The notes: generated by a model from the letters alone, not told the origin. A stretch of DNA of 64,000 nucleotides from Hexactinellida sp. DTS-2022 (GCA_028753945.1 JAPNXP010000007.1:2480001-2544000), one strand, 5' to 3'; positions 24,201-35,746 are shown, counted from the stretch's first letter. Translations and numbers: made by a program.

Positions 24201-24763
24201 ATTATTTCCTTGAAAACTTCTTGTCTTAAATTCTGGAAGTTTTTTTTTAACCTCAAAATATAATCAAGAGATTCAATAGGAGGGAAAAAAACAAGTCAGA
24301 ACCAGTCAATTAATTAATCCGGCCTCGCAAAAGTTACGGAATCTTGTCATTAATTAAATGATCCACTTTAATACAGATGTAAATACAATGGAGGGAAGGA
24401 TCAGACAGAAATGCCAGTTTCAAAATTTTAAGCCAAGATGGATAAATATAAGTAAGTCCAAACAATAATTCACTCTAATCTCTTAGTTTAATAAACAATT
24501 TTTAGTGCGAATGTGCTTATGATTGATAAAACTTTCTCTCTCTCTCACTCTCTATACATATTCATATATATATAGCAAAGAAAAAGCTATAATTAACATT
24601 AGTTTACTGCCGAATCGTTTCATATATACAATGTTAAATATTTCATCATCGAGTCAACAGTTTGGAATAACAAATATATCTACAAGAAAACGTCTTAAGA
24701 GAGATCTGCATGTAATAAAGTTCGTCCATAAACCTCACTTAGTGCATCAGATGGGCTTTAATA
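21271..24763. other. Large HTT intron, unassigned part
   Basis: No recognised gene. A 117-codon plus-strand frame (22474-22827) has no family motif that I know and is not flanked by convincing signals; I leave it unassigned. 23150-23755 is a repeat-rich element (separate entry). 24531-24551 is a (TC)n-rich tract. Confidence 0.5.
23150..23755. repeat. Element built from AATTAAGGCGAGTAAA words
   Basis: The left end reads TTTTACACGCCTTAATTTT and the right end, inverted, reads AAAATACGGCGCCTTAATTTT. The interior repeats TTAAGGCG(A/T)GTAAA about ten times in both halves. Structurally it resembles the ends of the MULE at 26917-30983, which repeat AATAAGGCCGAAA. No target duplication could be read. 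Confidence 0.5.
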
Positions 24764-25040
24764 GGGTTGCAAAATTCCCGGAAATTTTCAAATGTGGAAA
24801 CTTTCCAGGAAGCTTTCCGGGAATATTGGGAATTTTCGGGAATTTTTGGAAACTTTGGAAATTGGAAAATAATATTGTACAGGTAAAAGGAGTTAACTCA
24901 AATTTAATGAAGAATGATAATTGGAAAAACAACACAAATTTCATTCCAATATTGCTAGCCAAAAAAATCACAAGTCACTTATAAGTTATATACTTTGATA
25001 TACTGTGTAAGTGTACAATCTACATTCCTGTAATTTAAAG

Positions 25041-26745
25041 TTATTCCATTAAGTCATCTTCCAAACTATCAGAAAATGAGGAATCATCTGTGTTAGATTC
25101 ATCACTATCAGTATAAGAATTGTCATCCTCTGTATCAATATATTCTGCTTCTGCTAAAGCTAGGCTGGTTGTTATCGAACCAAATGAATCCTCTTCAAAT
25201 AGTTCCAAATTCCATTTGATTGCCACAATTTTCTCCACTCGCTGATTTGTCAGTCGATTTCTATTTTTAGTGTGCGTGCTTCCAAAGACAGACCAATTTC
25301 GTTCAGAAGATGCTGACGACGGGGGAATCTGTAACAGTACTGATGCAACTGGTGCCAGAGCTTCCCCTGAGCAAATTCCTTTCCACCATACAGCAGCAGG
25401 TACATGCTTGGCACTGTTCCATACACCTTTACTACGCCAAAGTCCATCCTTTGCTCGGAATGTTGCCAGGCTAGCCATTACTATACCTGCATCTAGCATC
25501 AAATGCTCAGCAATTGAATTTATGACGTCATACCCTTGACCAATATCAGCTGATTTGAGCAATTCAGCCAACTGTTCATCAACAAAGTTCGGATCTACAA
25601 TACAAGCAGCATAGTGGGCTGGCTGAATCATGAAATCCTTTCTGGCCTTCACAAAGTTCTTAACTTTGATTTCTTCTGCTTTGTTTAGAGGGCTCTCAGG
25701 CAAATTATCATCCATTTTCTCCTCGATGTCATGCAGAACCAAGACAGCATGTGAAAGTGTTGTCGTGTCACCTTCAACGATAGAAATACAGTCAACGATG
25801 GGATTCAACAACTTAATAGCCATTGTTATTCTCTTCCAAAATACATCATTGTCCAGAATCATTGATCTTGTGTCAGTATCTAAGTCATTGTCTAACTCTT
25901 CTGTGATTGCCATAGATTGAAGTGATGCTTTTCCATTAACCAAAGACTGGAACATTATGACTACCGCCCCCCATCTTGTTTTGCCAGGTAACTTCAGTGC
26001 ATATGACTATTTGCTTTCTTTCTGCTTTTTTATCAACATTGCATTCAGAATGTGCTTATGCTTTATGGTTTTAATAAGCTTCTTTGCCTTCTTGATCAAA
26101 TTGTCTAGAGTTCCCAATTTACATATATCCTCAAGCAACAAATTTAATCCGTGAGCAGAGCATCTAAAAGTCAGAATGCCGGAATATGTCCGTCGAACTT
26201 CTTTCCATGCAGCCTTCATGTTCTTACCATTATCGGTGAGGATTGCAAACACCTTGGTTGATCCGCTCTCCTTGATGACATTCTTAATTTGATCTCCTAT
26301 ATATACTCCCGTGTGCTTGTTGCTTTTGGTGTCCACACTCTTAAGGAAAACTGGCCGTGGTGTAGTAAGCAAGAATTTGATGAGACTTTCATTGCGGATG
26401 TTTGACCATCCATCTGAAATTATACAGAGAGAATCTGAATTATCTGTTGTTACCCTTGCACCCTGTTGTACTCCGAATCGAGAAGATTGTTTGATAACAT
26501 ATATCGGTTGGGTGGAGTGTATGCTGGTCTAATGACCTGGAAGAAACTCTTCTAATGTTTGTTTGCTGTAAGCTGTAAAGGGCATCCAGATGCATAGATT
26601 GCTCTAGCTAGATACTTATCCGCATTAATCTGTTCTGATTCTGACATTGTGTCAAAATATGGCGAAGATAACCTTTGTTTCTTAGGTGCAGGTATTTCTC
26701 CTTGATGACATTCGCTTCTAGATGTTAAAGAAGTGGTTAGTGGAC
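25041..26745 (-). pseudogene. hAT transposase, DUF659 and dimerisation domains, disrupted
   Basis: Main body of the transposase, reading downward in coordinate. It runs through Y-L-A-R-A-I-Y-A-S-G, H-stop-K-S-F-F-Q-V-I-R-P-A-Y-T-P-P (a W codon appears changed to TAG near 26564), I-S-D-G-W-S-N (about 26410) and a T-D-N-G-K-N-M block. An in-frame TAG at 26007 follows and the frame resumes with K-T-R-W-G. The C-terminal hAT dimerisation domain has P-P-S-S-A-S-S-E-R-N-W-S-V-F and N-R-L-T-N-Q-R-V (25220-25300), then an acidic tail. One frameshift (about 26455) and at least two stops make it inactive. The N-terminal BED finger lies upstream and is split by the MULE (26815-26907 and 30993-31060). 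Confidence 0.9.
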
Positions 26746-26814
26746 GACTGTAGAATTAGTGGATTCCATTAAAGGAGTTACATTAATCAAAGGATTATGT
26801 CTATAATCTGTTGA

Positions 26815-26907
26815 TTTTACGATGTTTGGCGCGCTTTTTTACATTTTTCGACGAGTTTCTCTTGTTTGGTCGCTTTTCTAGTTAAATATTGCTGACTGCA
26901 GTACTTG
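26815..26907 (-). pseudogene. Second half of the hAT BED zinc finger
   Basis: Encodes C-K-Y-C-S-Q-Q-Y-L-T-R-K and then K-L-V-E-K-C. It continues directly from the codons at 30993-31060 once the MULE and one copy of its 9-bp duplication are ignored; the junction reads V-V-K-Y-I-C-K-Y-C. Confidence 0.85.
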
Positions 26908-26916
26908 CAAATATAT
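26908..26916. repeat. MULE target-site duplication, left copy (9 bp)
   Basis: CAAATATAT here and at 30984-30992. Both copies border the MULE and lie within BED-finger codons. A 9-bp duplication is usual for Mutator-like elements. Confidence 0.85.
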
Positions 26917-27360
26917 GGGTTGACTGAATAAGGCCGAAATTTTAGGCCGAAAATCGCTAAATTGTTCTTTTGGAATAAGGCCGAAAATTCAAATCGGAAT
27001 AAGGCAGTTAAATTAAAATAAGGCGAGACGACTGAGAAAAGTAACATATAATGTAGCAGAATAAAATTTAAGTGATTAAGTGGTATGGAAATTGAGTGAA
27101 TAATGAACATGAAGAAAGGAAACATGAAAAATAATAATTGAGTAGTTAAACAGTGTAATATAATGAGTGAACTACGAAACGAAATTGAAATAAGGATTGA
27201 AGCCATCAGTTGATAACAAATTACAGATAGATTTGTAGGAATTGTTCAATTTCCCCTCTGCATACTGGACATGTGTTCAGAGTGGTTTAAAAAAAAAAAA
27301 AATTGCAATACTAATGAAGCAATTTGTAATTGGGGAAGTTCATTCACTCTCTGCTACAAG

Positions 27361-27750
27361 TCAAACACATTCTAAAAGAGATTCTAACCTTGTTCGCTGT
27401 TGCTTGATGGTTAGTGATAAAAGATGCTTACGAAATTGTTTAGAAACAGTAAAGGAAGTAACACTTTCTGTATGGCCAAGGATATTGATATTCTTTCTTG
27501 GACATGGTTGCCAGGGTATTTCATGATTCCACCATTTGTCTTCGGATAAAGATTCAATCGGTTTGTGAGATTTCTTTAGACTAGTGCTTATTCTTCTAAA
27601 TAGAGAAGAGACTGAGTCTTTCCTATCTTCGTCCAATCCAAGTACGTCCAATAATTCATTTATTGAATCATTCACATTGAAATGAAGTTTCTTCAGCATG
27701 AATGCTAAATCAAGACGTGATTTCGGATATGTGATTTCGGATTCAGCCAT
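27361..27750 (-). CDS. Unrecognised 129-codon frame in MULE1
   Basis: A complete Met-to-stop frame downstream of the RING segment, inside the MULE. I do not recognise the family. The sequence starts M-A-E-S-E-I-T-Y-P-K, contains amphipathic leucine-rich stretches (L-A-F-M-L-K-K-L; I-N-E-L-L-D-V-L-G-L), a Trp pair (D-K-W-W-N-H) and a basic C-terminus (K-Q-Q-R-T-R-L-E-S-L-L). There is no signal peptide or membrane segment. It could be a captured host fragment, a second element gene as in some MULEs, or a chance frame. No counterpart was seen at the second MULE gene. Confidence 0.4.
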   Translation of the reverse strand: MAESEITYPKSRLDLAFMLKKLHFNVNDSINELLDVLGLDEDRKDSVSSLFRRISTSLKKSHKPIESLSEDKWWNHEIPWQPCPRKNINILGHTESVTSFTVSKQFRKHLLSLTIKQQRTRLESLLECV

Positions 27751-28529
27751 AATAATATTTTGATTATAAACGGATTTCTGTCGATTGTAAATTTGTAAAG
27801 GTTATAATATGCAATTGTTACTACCTATATTTATAATAATATGATTAATTCTTTGATCGAAGTTATTGTTCCGGAGACTGAATTGATAGCCTGGAATGTG
27901 TAATATTAGAATAATTTTTTAGAAATTCATGCCACAAAAGAGCATATCATATATCTGTAATACCACAAGAGTTTATTGTGATGATACATTATTTAGATAT
28001 CATAACATAACTAAAATTAGATCATCTGCTTCCCTAGCAACAGATAGTGTAGAATGGAATGTATTATCCACCTATAGTTGCGCTAATTTTCGGGTCCTGA
28101 AATTTTTACCATATCTCCAGAATATACTAAATATCGCCTACCAAGAATATGTCGTTGACCTTTTATGACCTTTTTTTTGCGGACATTTATACTTATGTCT
28201 AAAAGTTAAAAGTGAGATTCGGAAAGTGGCCAATTAAAAATTGCAAAAACAACAAACCTTGATGACTTTCAAAATATTAAGTCAACTATATCGAATAAAC
28301 CATAGACGAAATCACTAGAATAAGTTTTACATGAGTAGTGATGGCGATAAAACTAAAGATATGAAAGAATGCATATGGAAGAGATTTTAGGATTTCGAAA
28401 TTCCTAAATTTAGATGCATTGATTGTTTCGCTTAGTAATTCATTTATTCACGAAATAGGCATTGAATGAACTTGTAATTTTGGGTATATCCTCCTTATAC
28501 ATTCTAGTATCAATGCATGATATAAGATA

Positions 28530-28705
28530 CAATATTTATAAACAGTATTTTTTCTCTCTTTCCTGCTATAAACCACTGTGGTGTTCAGCTCATCGGAATT
28601 AGCAATTCTTTCAGTGCAACTGTAACAAGTTTGAGCATGTCGGCATGGGATAATTAGAGTGTCAGGTTCTCTCACGAGGCACACTAAACAAACTTTATGA
28701 CTCAC
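28530..28705 (-). pseudogene. RING-finger segment of MULE1
   Basis: Reads V-C-L-V-C-L-V and then I-P-C-R-H-A-Q-T-C-Y-S-C-T-E-R-I, the first six ligands of a C3HC4 RING. The last CP-x-C pair is lost: a frameshift near 28590 leads into T-P-Q-W in the other frame, where C-P-Q-C would be expected. The same domain follows the transposase of the second MULE (53935-54110), where all eight ligands are kept. RING domains usually recruit E2 ubiquitin-conjugating enzymes; a role in this transposon is only inferred. Confidence 0.7.
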
Positions 28706-28835
28706 TACACTTTCTGCTCCGCTTATAGATTAATTCAAATCTTCGGCATCCAAAATTCTGTCAATTTCATCTTCATTCCCGATGGATCTGTACCCTCTAG
28801 GTTATGAAATTAGTTTTATATTGATGGTATATAAT

Positions 28836-29842
28836 CTACAAGTATTCTCCTGTATTTATTTCACCATTAATTAGTTTTCTTTGAAGATTCTCGATGATTA
28901 GATTTTTCCTGCGTACTATAGGCCTTGAATTACGTCGAATTGGGAGATTAATGTCTATCCTTTCCATATCCTTCTCTGTAGTTGTTATTATTTTGAATAA
29001 ATTTGTAATAAAATTCCAGTAATTTGGATTATGGGATTTGAATTTTCTTTTCAAATTTGCGTGAAAGCTCTCCAAGTCATTGTTTGTGCGTTTCTCATTC
29101 TGAAAAACGGAAAGTCTCGAAGGTCCTAATTGTTCCAGCCAGAATCTTTTATAATCCCTCAATAATTTTGTCACTTTATCATCTTCCGATTGTGGCAATT
29201 CAGGTTTCACTAATTTGAGGTAGTCATACATATGTACATCCCAACGATTTTTCCTGATGGAAGAAGTGGCAGACACATAAATAGTCAGGCCCATTTCCTG
29301 AATTCATGATGGGAGGCATAAAGATTTGTCAATCCATTTTTCTGTATGGCAGTTCTGTAAAAGGCATGATCGTGATGGAATTTGCAGCCACTAACTCGTG
29401 CATTTGGGAAGCCAGATGAGAAAGAATTGAAAAGCGCATGTTCAAAGTCTGTTATTATACCAGTTGCACATAATGGTATAATCTCCTTGATTTTCCCTAC
29501 AACTTGATCATATAGCGTAACAGTCTTTTTGGTCATCAATATATGGATTGCAGGTAAGGAATATGATTTATATTGTAGAAAAATGTTCAGCAATTGGCAG
29601 AATTGGTTAGGCACGACATAGAAAGTGGCATCTGCTTGTATAAGTGTCCTGTTTTCTCCCTGGTGTAAGGCGTGTATCCATTTCGGACTCATAAAGCCAA
29701 CTGCAAATTCATTTTCCAATATGCCATTAATAGAAAATATGTGAAATATTTTGAATGCTTCATCACAAGTTTGCATTAAGGAAATAGCACTTTCAGCATT
29801 CAAGGGTATTTGTGGTCGATGTAGGGTTCTTCTTAAATACAT
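28836..29842 (-). pseudogene. MULE transposase (DDE) of MULE1
   Basis: Two frames (29285-29842 and 28836-29294) with one frameshift near 29290. The transposase core shows Q-A-D-A-T-F-Y-V-V-P (first Asp), a T-D-F-E-H-A-L block (second Asp) with G-C-K-F-H-H-D-H-A-F-Y-R behind it, and N-N-D-L-E-S-F-H (Glu). These are the DDE residues and the C-x-F-H signature of MULE transposases. The upstream part of the gene is separated by the MITE at 29847-30345; without it the frame joins as Q-L-E-S-T-M-Y-L-R. It is homologous throughout to 54174-55330. Confidence 0.88.
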
Positions 29843-29846
29843 GGTA

Positions 29847-30345
29847 CAGTGGAACCTCTATAAGTGGGGAGCATGGGACGGGGAAAATTTCAATTGCCCC
29901 CCATTCCCCGGTTATAAAATTCAATTGGAAAACATTATATATGCTATATTATACAAAGTATTCATATAACACACACATTAATGCACGTTATAGTTATTAT
30001 TTGTATATTATGACAATTTAGTTAACTGCTGATCTACACTAGGTGATTTCTTCTAAAAACATCAGAGTAGATCAATCGAAAATATTTTTTCTGTAGAACT
30101 TTAGAGTCGATTTATTGGAAATATTGTATTATTTTATAAGAATCATGTTAGGATTTGTCCATTCCCCCCATTTATGGAGGTTGTTTTGTATGCAGATAAA
30201 AACTCCTTGAAATTTATGGTCCCCCATTCCCCACTTCCCCGCTTATAGAGGTTCATTTGTATGGATATATACGAATATGGTAAAAAAATTCCCCACTTAT
30301 GGAGGTTCCCCATTTATAGAGACCCCACTTATAGAGGTTGCACTG
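29847..30345. mobile_element. TA-flanked pogo-like MITE, 499 bp, nested in MULE1
   Basis: The inverted tips CAGTGGAACCTCTATAAG and CAGTGCAACCTCTATAAG are flanked by TA at 29845-29846 and 30346-30347. The interior repeats TATAGAGGTT and CCCCATT words. It is the innermost layer of a three-level nest. Confidence 0.85.
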
Positions 30346-30393
30346 TACTCTCTAATTGCACAAAGCTAATATTTCCCCCAACTTCAGACTGAT

Positions 30394-30699
30394 TTACCTC
30401 TTCATCAGAAATTTCACGTAAAGATTGTTGGGAATCTTCAGCTTTTCGCTTAAGTTTTGATAGACCTTTGTAATTTCAACCTGTTGTCCTGCAGTTTCAT
30501 GGTTATTGTGTTCTTGTATAATTGAAAATTCATTTGATTGCAAACATAATCTTGCTCTAGCAGAACACCCATCTCTGAATTTAGTACATCTTAAATATCT
30601 GATACCTTTATAATCTTTGTCTTTTCTGTAGGTATATGCGCCATAAACAAAAATAGAAGAGTTCTTCCGATTGCGTTCTATAACATCATAGTTTGCCAT
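30394..30699 (-). pseudogene. FLYWCH zinc finger of MULE1 (N-terminal part)
   Basis: From Met 30699 the frame reads Y-R-K-D-K-D-Y-K-G-I-R-Y-L-R-C, then F-R-D-G-C-S-A-R and H-N-N-H, the C-C-H-H ligands and spacing of a FLYWCH finger. The finger probably binds the element ends. A one-base frameshift near 30450 moves the reading to K-L-K-R-K-A-E-D-S-Q-Q, which leads on to the transposase. Confidence 0.8.
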
Positions 30700-30992
30700 T
30701 AGTGAGTAAAGAATTTTGCATTGAAAACTCAAACAATACAACAATATATGTAGTAGTTGCAGTCTAGAAACCTGATAAAAGAATGAAGACACATGCCATT
30801 GTTACACAGTTGCTAAATCATAACAAACCAGTATGGTTTAGGTATTAAAAATAAGCACATTTGCATATTTTCGGTCTTGTTCCAGTTTTAAACTTTCGGC
30901 TTTATTCCATTGGTGAATATTTTTCGGCCTTGTTCCAGTTTTGAACTTTCGGCCTTATTCCATTCGGCCTTATTCCGGTTTCCCAAATATAT

Positions 30993-31060
30993 TTCACTAC
31001 TTTTCCATTCTCTTTTACTTCAGCATAGTGCTTAAATATTTCTGACTGTTTTCGAGGCAT
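30993..31060 (-). pseudogene. First half of the hAT BED zinc finger
   Basis: Starts M-P-R-K-Q-S-E-I-F-K-H-Y and runs to K-V-V-K-Y. The S-E-I-F-K-H-Y-(A/F) opening is typical of BED fingers. It is cut at the MULE insertion. Confidence 0.8.
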
Positions 31061-31396
31061 TTCTCTTATGAAATAAATTGAATTCAATTACACCCTAACT
31101 GGATGAAAGAAAATTGGTTTAACAAAGCTAATTCAAAATGGTCAATAAAGTAAGTATATGTAACAGAAAACCAAATGACTGTATGTATAATCGATCATTC
31201 TATATATGTACTATATACAATCGGGAATCATATCAAATGATCTAATTATATATTTAGTCGACTTAATTGAGAAAAGCAGAAGCTTATATAGAAGCTTATA
31301 TGGGATACTGGAACCTTAAAGAAAAATGAAAATTCCAAAAAATCCCTTAAGTTTCCAGGTCTTGTAAATTTCCGGGAATTTTCCCACCCTTTAGTA

Positions 31397-33674
31397 CCCT
31401 AGACTTTATAAATAAAGACCTTTAAGTTGCTTCTTCTTGTTTCCAAAGTTGTTTGTCTTCCTCTTATCCTGAGCTTTGAAAATATACTTTATCACATGCA
31501 CATCAACCTGAACAAGATATAAATTCACACTCATTATAATTTGACAATTTTCGGAAGCTTCTGTGGTTGACTCCAGTCTATACTTTTGGGTCAGCATGTG
31601 TGTAACTAGTTTCTTGAAGATTAGTGGAATCGTTTAAAGTATCACTCAATAGTGTAAGGAGAAAATTATAATATGGAATGTTCGAAATATAAGAAAATTC
31701 CTGGGATAAGAATTCCAAAGATGTTGATTATCAAATTACCGGAGACTTTACTCTGATCAAGAATTCAACAAAGTCCAGATGATATGTTATGTTTTCGCTC
31801 TGTGGTAGCTGTATTGGAAGTGGTGTCATTAGTAACATAGTAACGTTAAGATCAACTATGGATTGTATTTTATAATGCACAATGTCATATCTCAAATCTA
31901 TAAAAGGGCTAGAACAAGATAACAAAAGCTATTTACACTACTTCAGATTATCATGACTTGACTTATAGTGTTGCTAGCAAGATCTAGATATATGAAGTAA
32001 AGAACTTTAGCGTTGCTACACTTCTTCCTCGATGGGACACAATTATCAAAAGTTCTGTGCAAAGGTCTTTATGATATTTTATGTTGTTGAAGTTCCTACA
32101 AACTACTTTTTCTGGTCGAATTGTCAAGCAATTTCCAAATTGTAGTTAAACTCGAAATTATTTTTCTCAAATCGATACAAGATAATCATAATTCAAGTGA
32201 TGGTAAACAACAAGCAATTCCTCCGAATATAAATTGAACACATGATAATTTTTCACTCAATCAAATGTCCCATATATTCGTCACACTTGCTTCTGAAATC
32301 GACCCCGTGTTGCTAACTTATCGGTCAACCGCAGTTTGTGAAAGTTGTGGCGAAAATACGGAGACAATAGAAGGTCTAAATGTTGCATAGACAAGTCTAA
32401 TGACATAGTAGTTAATTCGGTTATAATTAAAATGTCAGATAATTAGTAAACGCTGTGTGATATTTTGATGATGGAAATGCCAATATAATAAAATAGCAAA
32501 TTTAAATTAGACTTGTTTGGAAGGATAACCTGCGAATAAATTATATTTTTTAGTGAAGCAATTGTTGACAAACTTTCTTAGTGAATTAGATAACAAAAAT
32601 AATAAAATTACTTTATACTTGAAAAATCAGAAAGCATATACATATTTTGAATATGTAGAATGCTAGCTTGTATGTGCAAACCGAGATGTAAATACGTGTA
32701 ACACATTTGATGGTAAATATCAATCAACCAAATTTTATAGAAGATATTTAAAAAGATCTGATGACGTGATATCTCAGAAAGAAGCCTTACAAAAATTCTT
32801 AATATATAGTTCGCTTCCTTTCATATGTTAACCCATACGAAAATAATACATATCAAAGGATTTCTCGTTCCAGAATAACTATTCTTTACGAATACGCTTT
32901 TTAAGCCACTGTGCGCGTGCATAAGATTGGAAATTAGGTACATTCCAAAAATTCAAAAATTCGAGATAACAAATAATTACAAAAGTTCAATTAGTCAGGT
33001 CGCTTAACATCGATAATGGGAGACGCTGGACAAAAATGGAAAAAATTGATGGCTGGGTCATAATGATTTTAAACGTAATCATTATGACCCAGCCATCAAT
33101 TTTTTATCAAGACCCCACGACGAACGGATACATTTTCGATGTCATCGTGGATTTTTAGATATTAGCCCGAACGCGAACTCATAAAAATCTATTCTGGTCA
33201 ACTTTTAACTGCCAGAATCATTGTCCACATGAAATTTCCCTTCGTTTAAAGCAGTCAATTGCCCAATGTTTATCCCTAGAAACGAAAAAATGGCTTAAGA
33301 ATGTTACAACAGTGCTTTCGCAAATCTTGTCCTAACCACTCGAATGACCCCTTGTTCGACTCCCACCAGCTACCTGAGTCTAGTAATAAACATAGTGACA
33401 CTCTAAATCGTCATTTGACGCTGTTTTCACGACAAATTCCTTAGTAATCATCACAGTATATTCTCTCTCATAGTCCACCAGTGGGTAAAAGGACCCAGGT
33501 AGACTATTAGAGAAGATGCACTATTAAAGAATTTAGCCATTAGTAACATCAAATATACATACGTATATAAAATACTAACATACGTTATAGTTAAAGTTAA
33601 GTAGTTTTATAGTGGTTGTTCATTAATTCATTGTGCACCCCAATGTTTTCAGACAACACATTTTGTCTAAAATA
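31397..33674. other. Intronic sequence without a recognisable gene
   Basis: I see no conserved frame. The only structure is the perfect hairpin at 33040-33105. Confidence 0.5.
33040..33105. repeat. Perfect 29-bp-arm hairpin
   Basis: The arms 33040-33068 and 33077-33105 are exact complements (AAAAAATTGATGGCTGGG... inwards) with an 8-base loop. No terminal duplication is seen. Confidence 0.85.
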
Positions 33675-33760
33675 CCGTATTACGTATTAAATTTCAGGGG
33701 AGGGCGATTATTCGAGGTAGGCGATTATTTGAATAGAGGCTACTATTCGAATAAATACGG
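33675..33760. mobile_element. Very short TA-flanked MITE, 86 bp
   Basis: Starts CCGTATTACG and ends AATACGG between TA dinucleotides. The interior repeats GCGATTATTCGA twice and its complement once. It shares tip sequence with the GTATTTCCCCGAATAAGCG family. Confidence 0.55.
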
Positions 33761-33962
33761 TATGCTAATATAATTAAAGATTGAAAGATTTAATAATGAA
33801 CAAGTGCGAAAAACACCTGGTTTTCCCTATTTTAGAATTATCAGGTTCCACCCGAAATGGTCTGTTAGTGAACAATTTAAAATTCGTACTTAGATGGCTT
33901 AATTTAGAACTGGATGACAAATTAAGTGTACAATGAATTAATGAACAACCACTATAAAACAA

Positions 33963-34124
33963 TCAACTTTGTCGTGCGTATACACTATAGTGTATATGCA
34001 CGACAGTGAATATTATCATTTTCGTGCATATACACTAGCGTACATGCATGCACGCTAGTAACTTAGCGTGCATGCATATGCACTAGTGTGCATGCATGCA
34101 CACTAATCTTGCATATACGCTGCA
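33963..34124. repeat. Cluster of alternating purine-pyrimidine palindromes
   Basis: Successive palindromes such as GTATACACTATAGTGTATA, TACATGCATGCA and GTGTGCATGCATGCACAC follow one another. Such alternating tracts can adopt Z-DNA or cruciforms. It borders the inverted arm at 34128. Confidence 0.7.
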
Positions 34125-34127
34125 ACA

Positions 34128-34321
34128 GGTATATTGACTATATTTTGTGAGAATATTTTTTGGTTTTCCATAGCAACGGTAAGAACTTGATAACATTCCG
34201 ATGTCCCAATTTGGAGTAACCATATCGAGTGACCCCTTGTTTTTCTCGGGTTTGCGTACTGAGAGCGAATATACTATTAGAAACACTCTAAATATTAATT
34301 GTCAATCCAAAAGTATGCATT
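34128..34321. repeat. Long inverted repeat, left arm
   Basis: About 194 bp, present as an inverted copy at 38080-38273 with roughly 85-90% match by eye (shared blocks CTCGATATGGTTACTCCAAA and GGTTTGCGTACTGA). The arms may be termini of a 4.15-kb element, now filled with other insertions. Confidence 0.7.
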
Positions 34322-34785
34322 TTCATATCCTGCTATTTGATTCGCCATTTTAATACCTATGATCCCTCAAAATTTTGTACAAAATTAAGTGAACCATTTC
34401 AGTAATTGTATTTATGCAACTAGGGCGGACTGAGACAGTTTCAAGGGCACTGTCGGTAGGCCGTTTTGTTCGTGAGCTGGCCATAAGCCTGCTTATAGGG
34501 AGGGATCTGCCAGCTTACTTCCATATGTGGGGTTGCGTCACCCTGCAAATATTTATATGTGGTTTTAAATAGTCACCATTTTAGTTATTAGACTGTTATA
34601 ATTAGTCACAATTATGACTACCGTAGTATTTATGTTGTGGTAACGCCATCAGATATTAGTGTTAAAACTGACGCAGCCGCTTCTCTCTTTTTATCAAACA
34701 AATGTATTTGTGGGATATCTCGCTCTTTCTGCCTGCATGGGACGATAAATTTAAATTATTTAAATTCGATTGTTGTGCTTTTTAT

Positions 34786-35198
34786 TAGGACTGAAACGAA
34801 TATTCGAAATGTGACGAACGAACCTTTTTCTAAACGAACGAATATTCGAATATTCGTTCGTTTGGATGACTAAGCAATAAATCAATTTCTAGAGACAAAA
34901 TACATTGGAAAATAGGTTTTTGATAATATTACAATGGTATAATAATAGTTACAAAGTGTATTATACACAAGTTAACTAATAATCAGCTAGTTTAAGTGGG
35001 AATTTATATTTACGATATCTCTAAGCTATACAAAAGTCTTGTTGTTGTCCAAAATTAGTTACGAAATATCCGTTTCAATCTAATATTCGTCCAAACGAAT
35101 ATTCGTTTCCTAACGAATATTCGTTTGCAAACGAACGAATATTCGTTCAATCATTTCGAACGAATATTCGAATATTCGGTATATTCGTTTCAGCGCTA
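34786..35198. mobile_element. hAT MITE, GAATATTCG family, copy A
   Basis: Tips TAGGACTGAAACGAATA and (inverted) TAGCGCTGAAACGAATA. Perfect 8-bp duplication CTTTTTAT (34778-34785, 35199-35206). Both subtermini are arrays of GAATATTCGTTCG palindromes. Copies B and C are at 46059 and 57121, in opposite orientation to this one. Confidence 0.9.
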
Positions 35199-35746
35199 CT
35201 TTTTATGTTATATTAGAGTGATAGGTCGATATAGAACGGATTTATTATTGAGATAGAGATTCACTTCCAATGTTATAAGAAGTAATCATGTATACTGAAT
35301 CCGATTTTCGTATTTACAAATTCCATTTTGAATCATAGCTGAACAACCAACTTCAGAACAACTATGAGAGATGAGAGACTTGCGGACTTTTGGCGATTCA
35401 TAGACAAAGGGCCATCGCTTGAATTGGAGGAAGTTCTGTATAAAAACTAGAATTGATCCAGAGAAGGTCGAATTTTATCACTTCAATATATTATACGTAA
35501 GTACAGTAGTGAAAATAGTTTTCACTACTGTACTAATAGAATGCTTAGACATCATTAGCTTAATAGTAATCAAATGGAGGGAAGCCAAGTTGGGTCAGAG
35601 GTAGGGCCAGAGTATCTCAAGGGGCAAGGGTGTATATCTGGGGAGCTAGGGGTCTTAAGTCCTCCCAGATTTTATATAAACAACATGCAAACTATATACC
35701 CGTACTATTTATATCACTCCGCATGCGGTGTTAGCCCCATCTACAG

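Larger units (their letters stand above)
26917..30983 (-). mobile_element. Mutator-like element with FLYWCH, MULE and RING genes (MULE1)
   Basis: A 4067-bp element inside the hAT transposon. Both ends carry several AATAAGGCCGAAA-like words in inverted orientation (26930-27030 and 30865-30975). On the minus strand it encodes, in order, a FLYWCH finger, a MULE transposase, a RING finger and a further small frame. A 499-bp MITE is nested between the FLYWCH and transposase parts. Confidence 0.85.
24764..31388 (-). mobile_element. BED-hAT transposon (DUF659 type) carrying a nested MULE
   Basis: The ends GGGTTGCAAAATTCCCGG and (inverted) GGGTGGGAAAATTCCCGG lie between CTTTAATA (24756-24763) and CTTTAGTA (31389-31396), an 8-bp duplication with one mismatch. 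The transposase reads on the minus strand. Of the 6625 bp, 4076 belong to the inserted MULE and its duplication, so the hAT element itself was about 2.55 kb. Confidence 0.85.
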
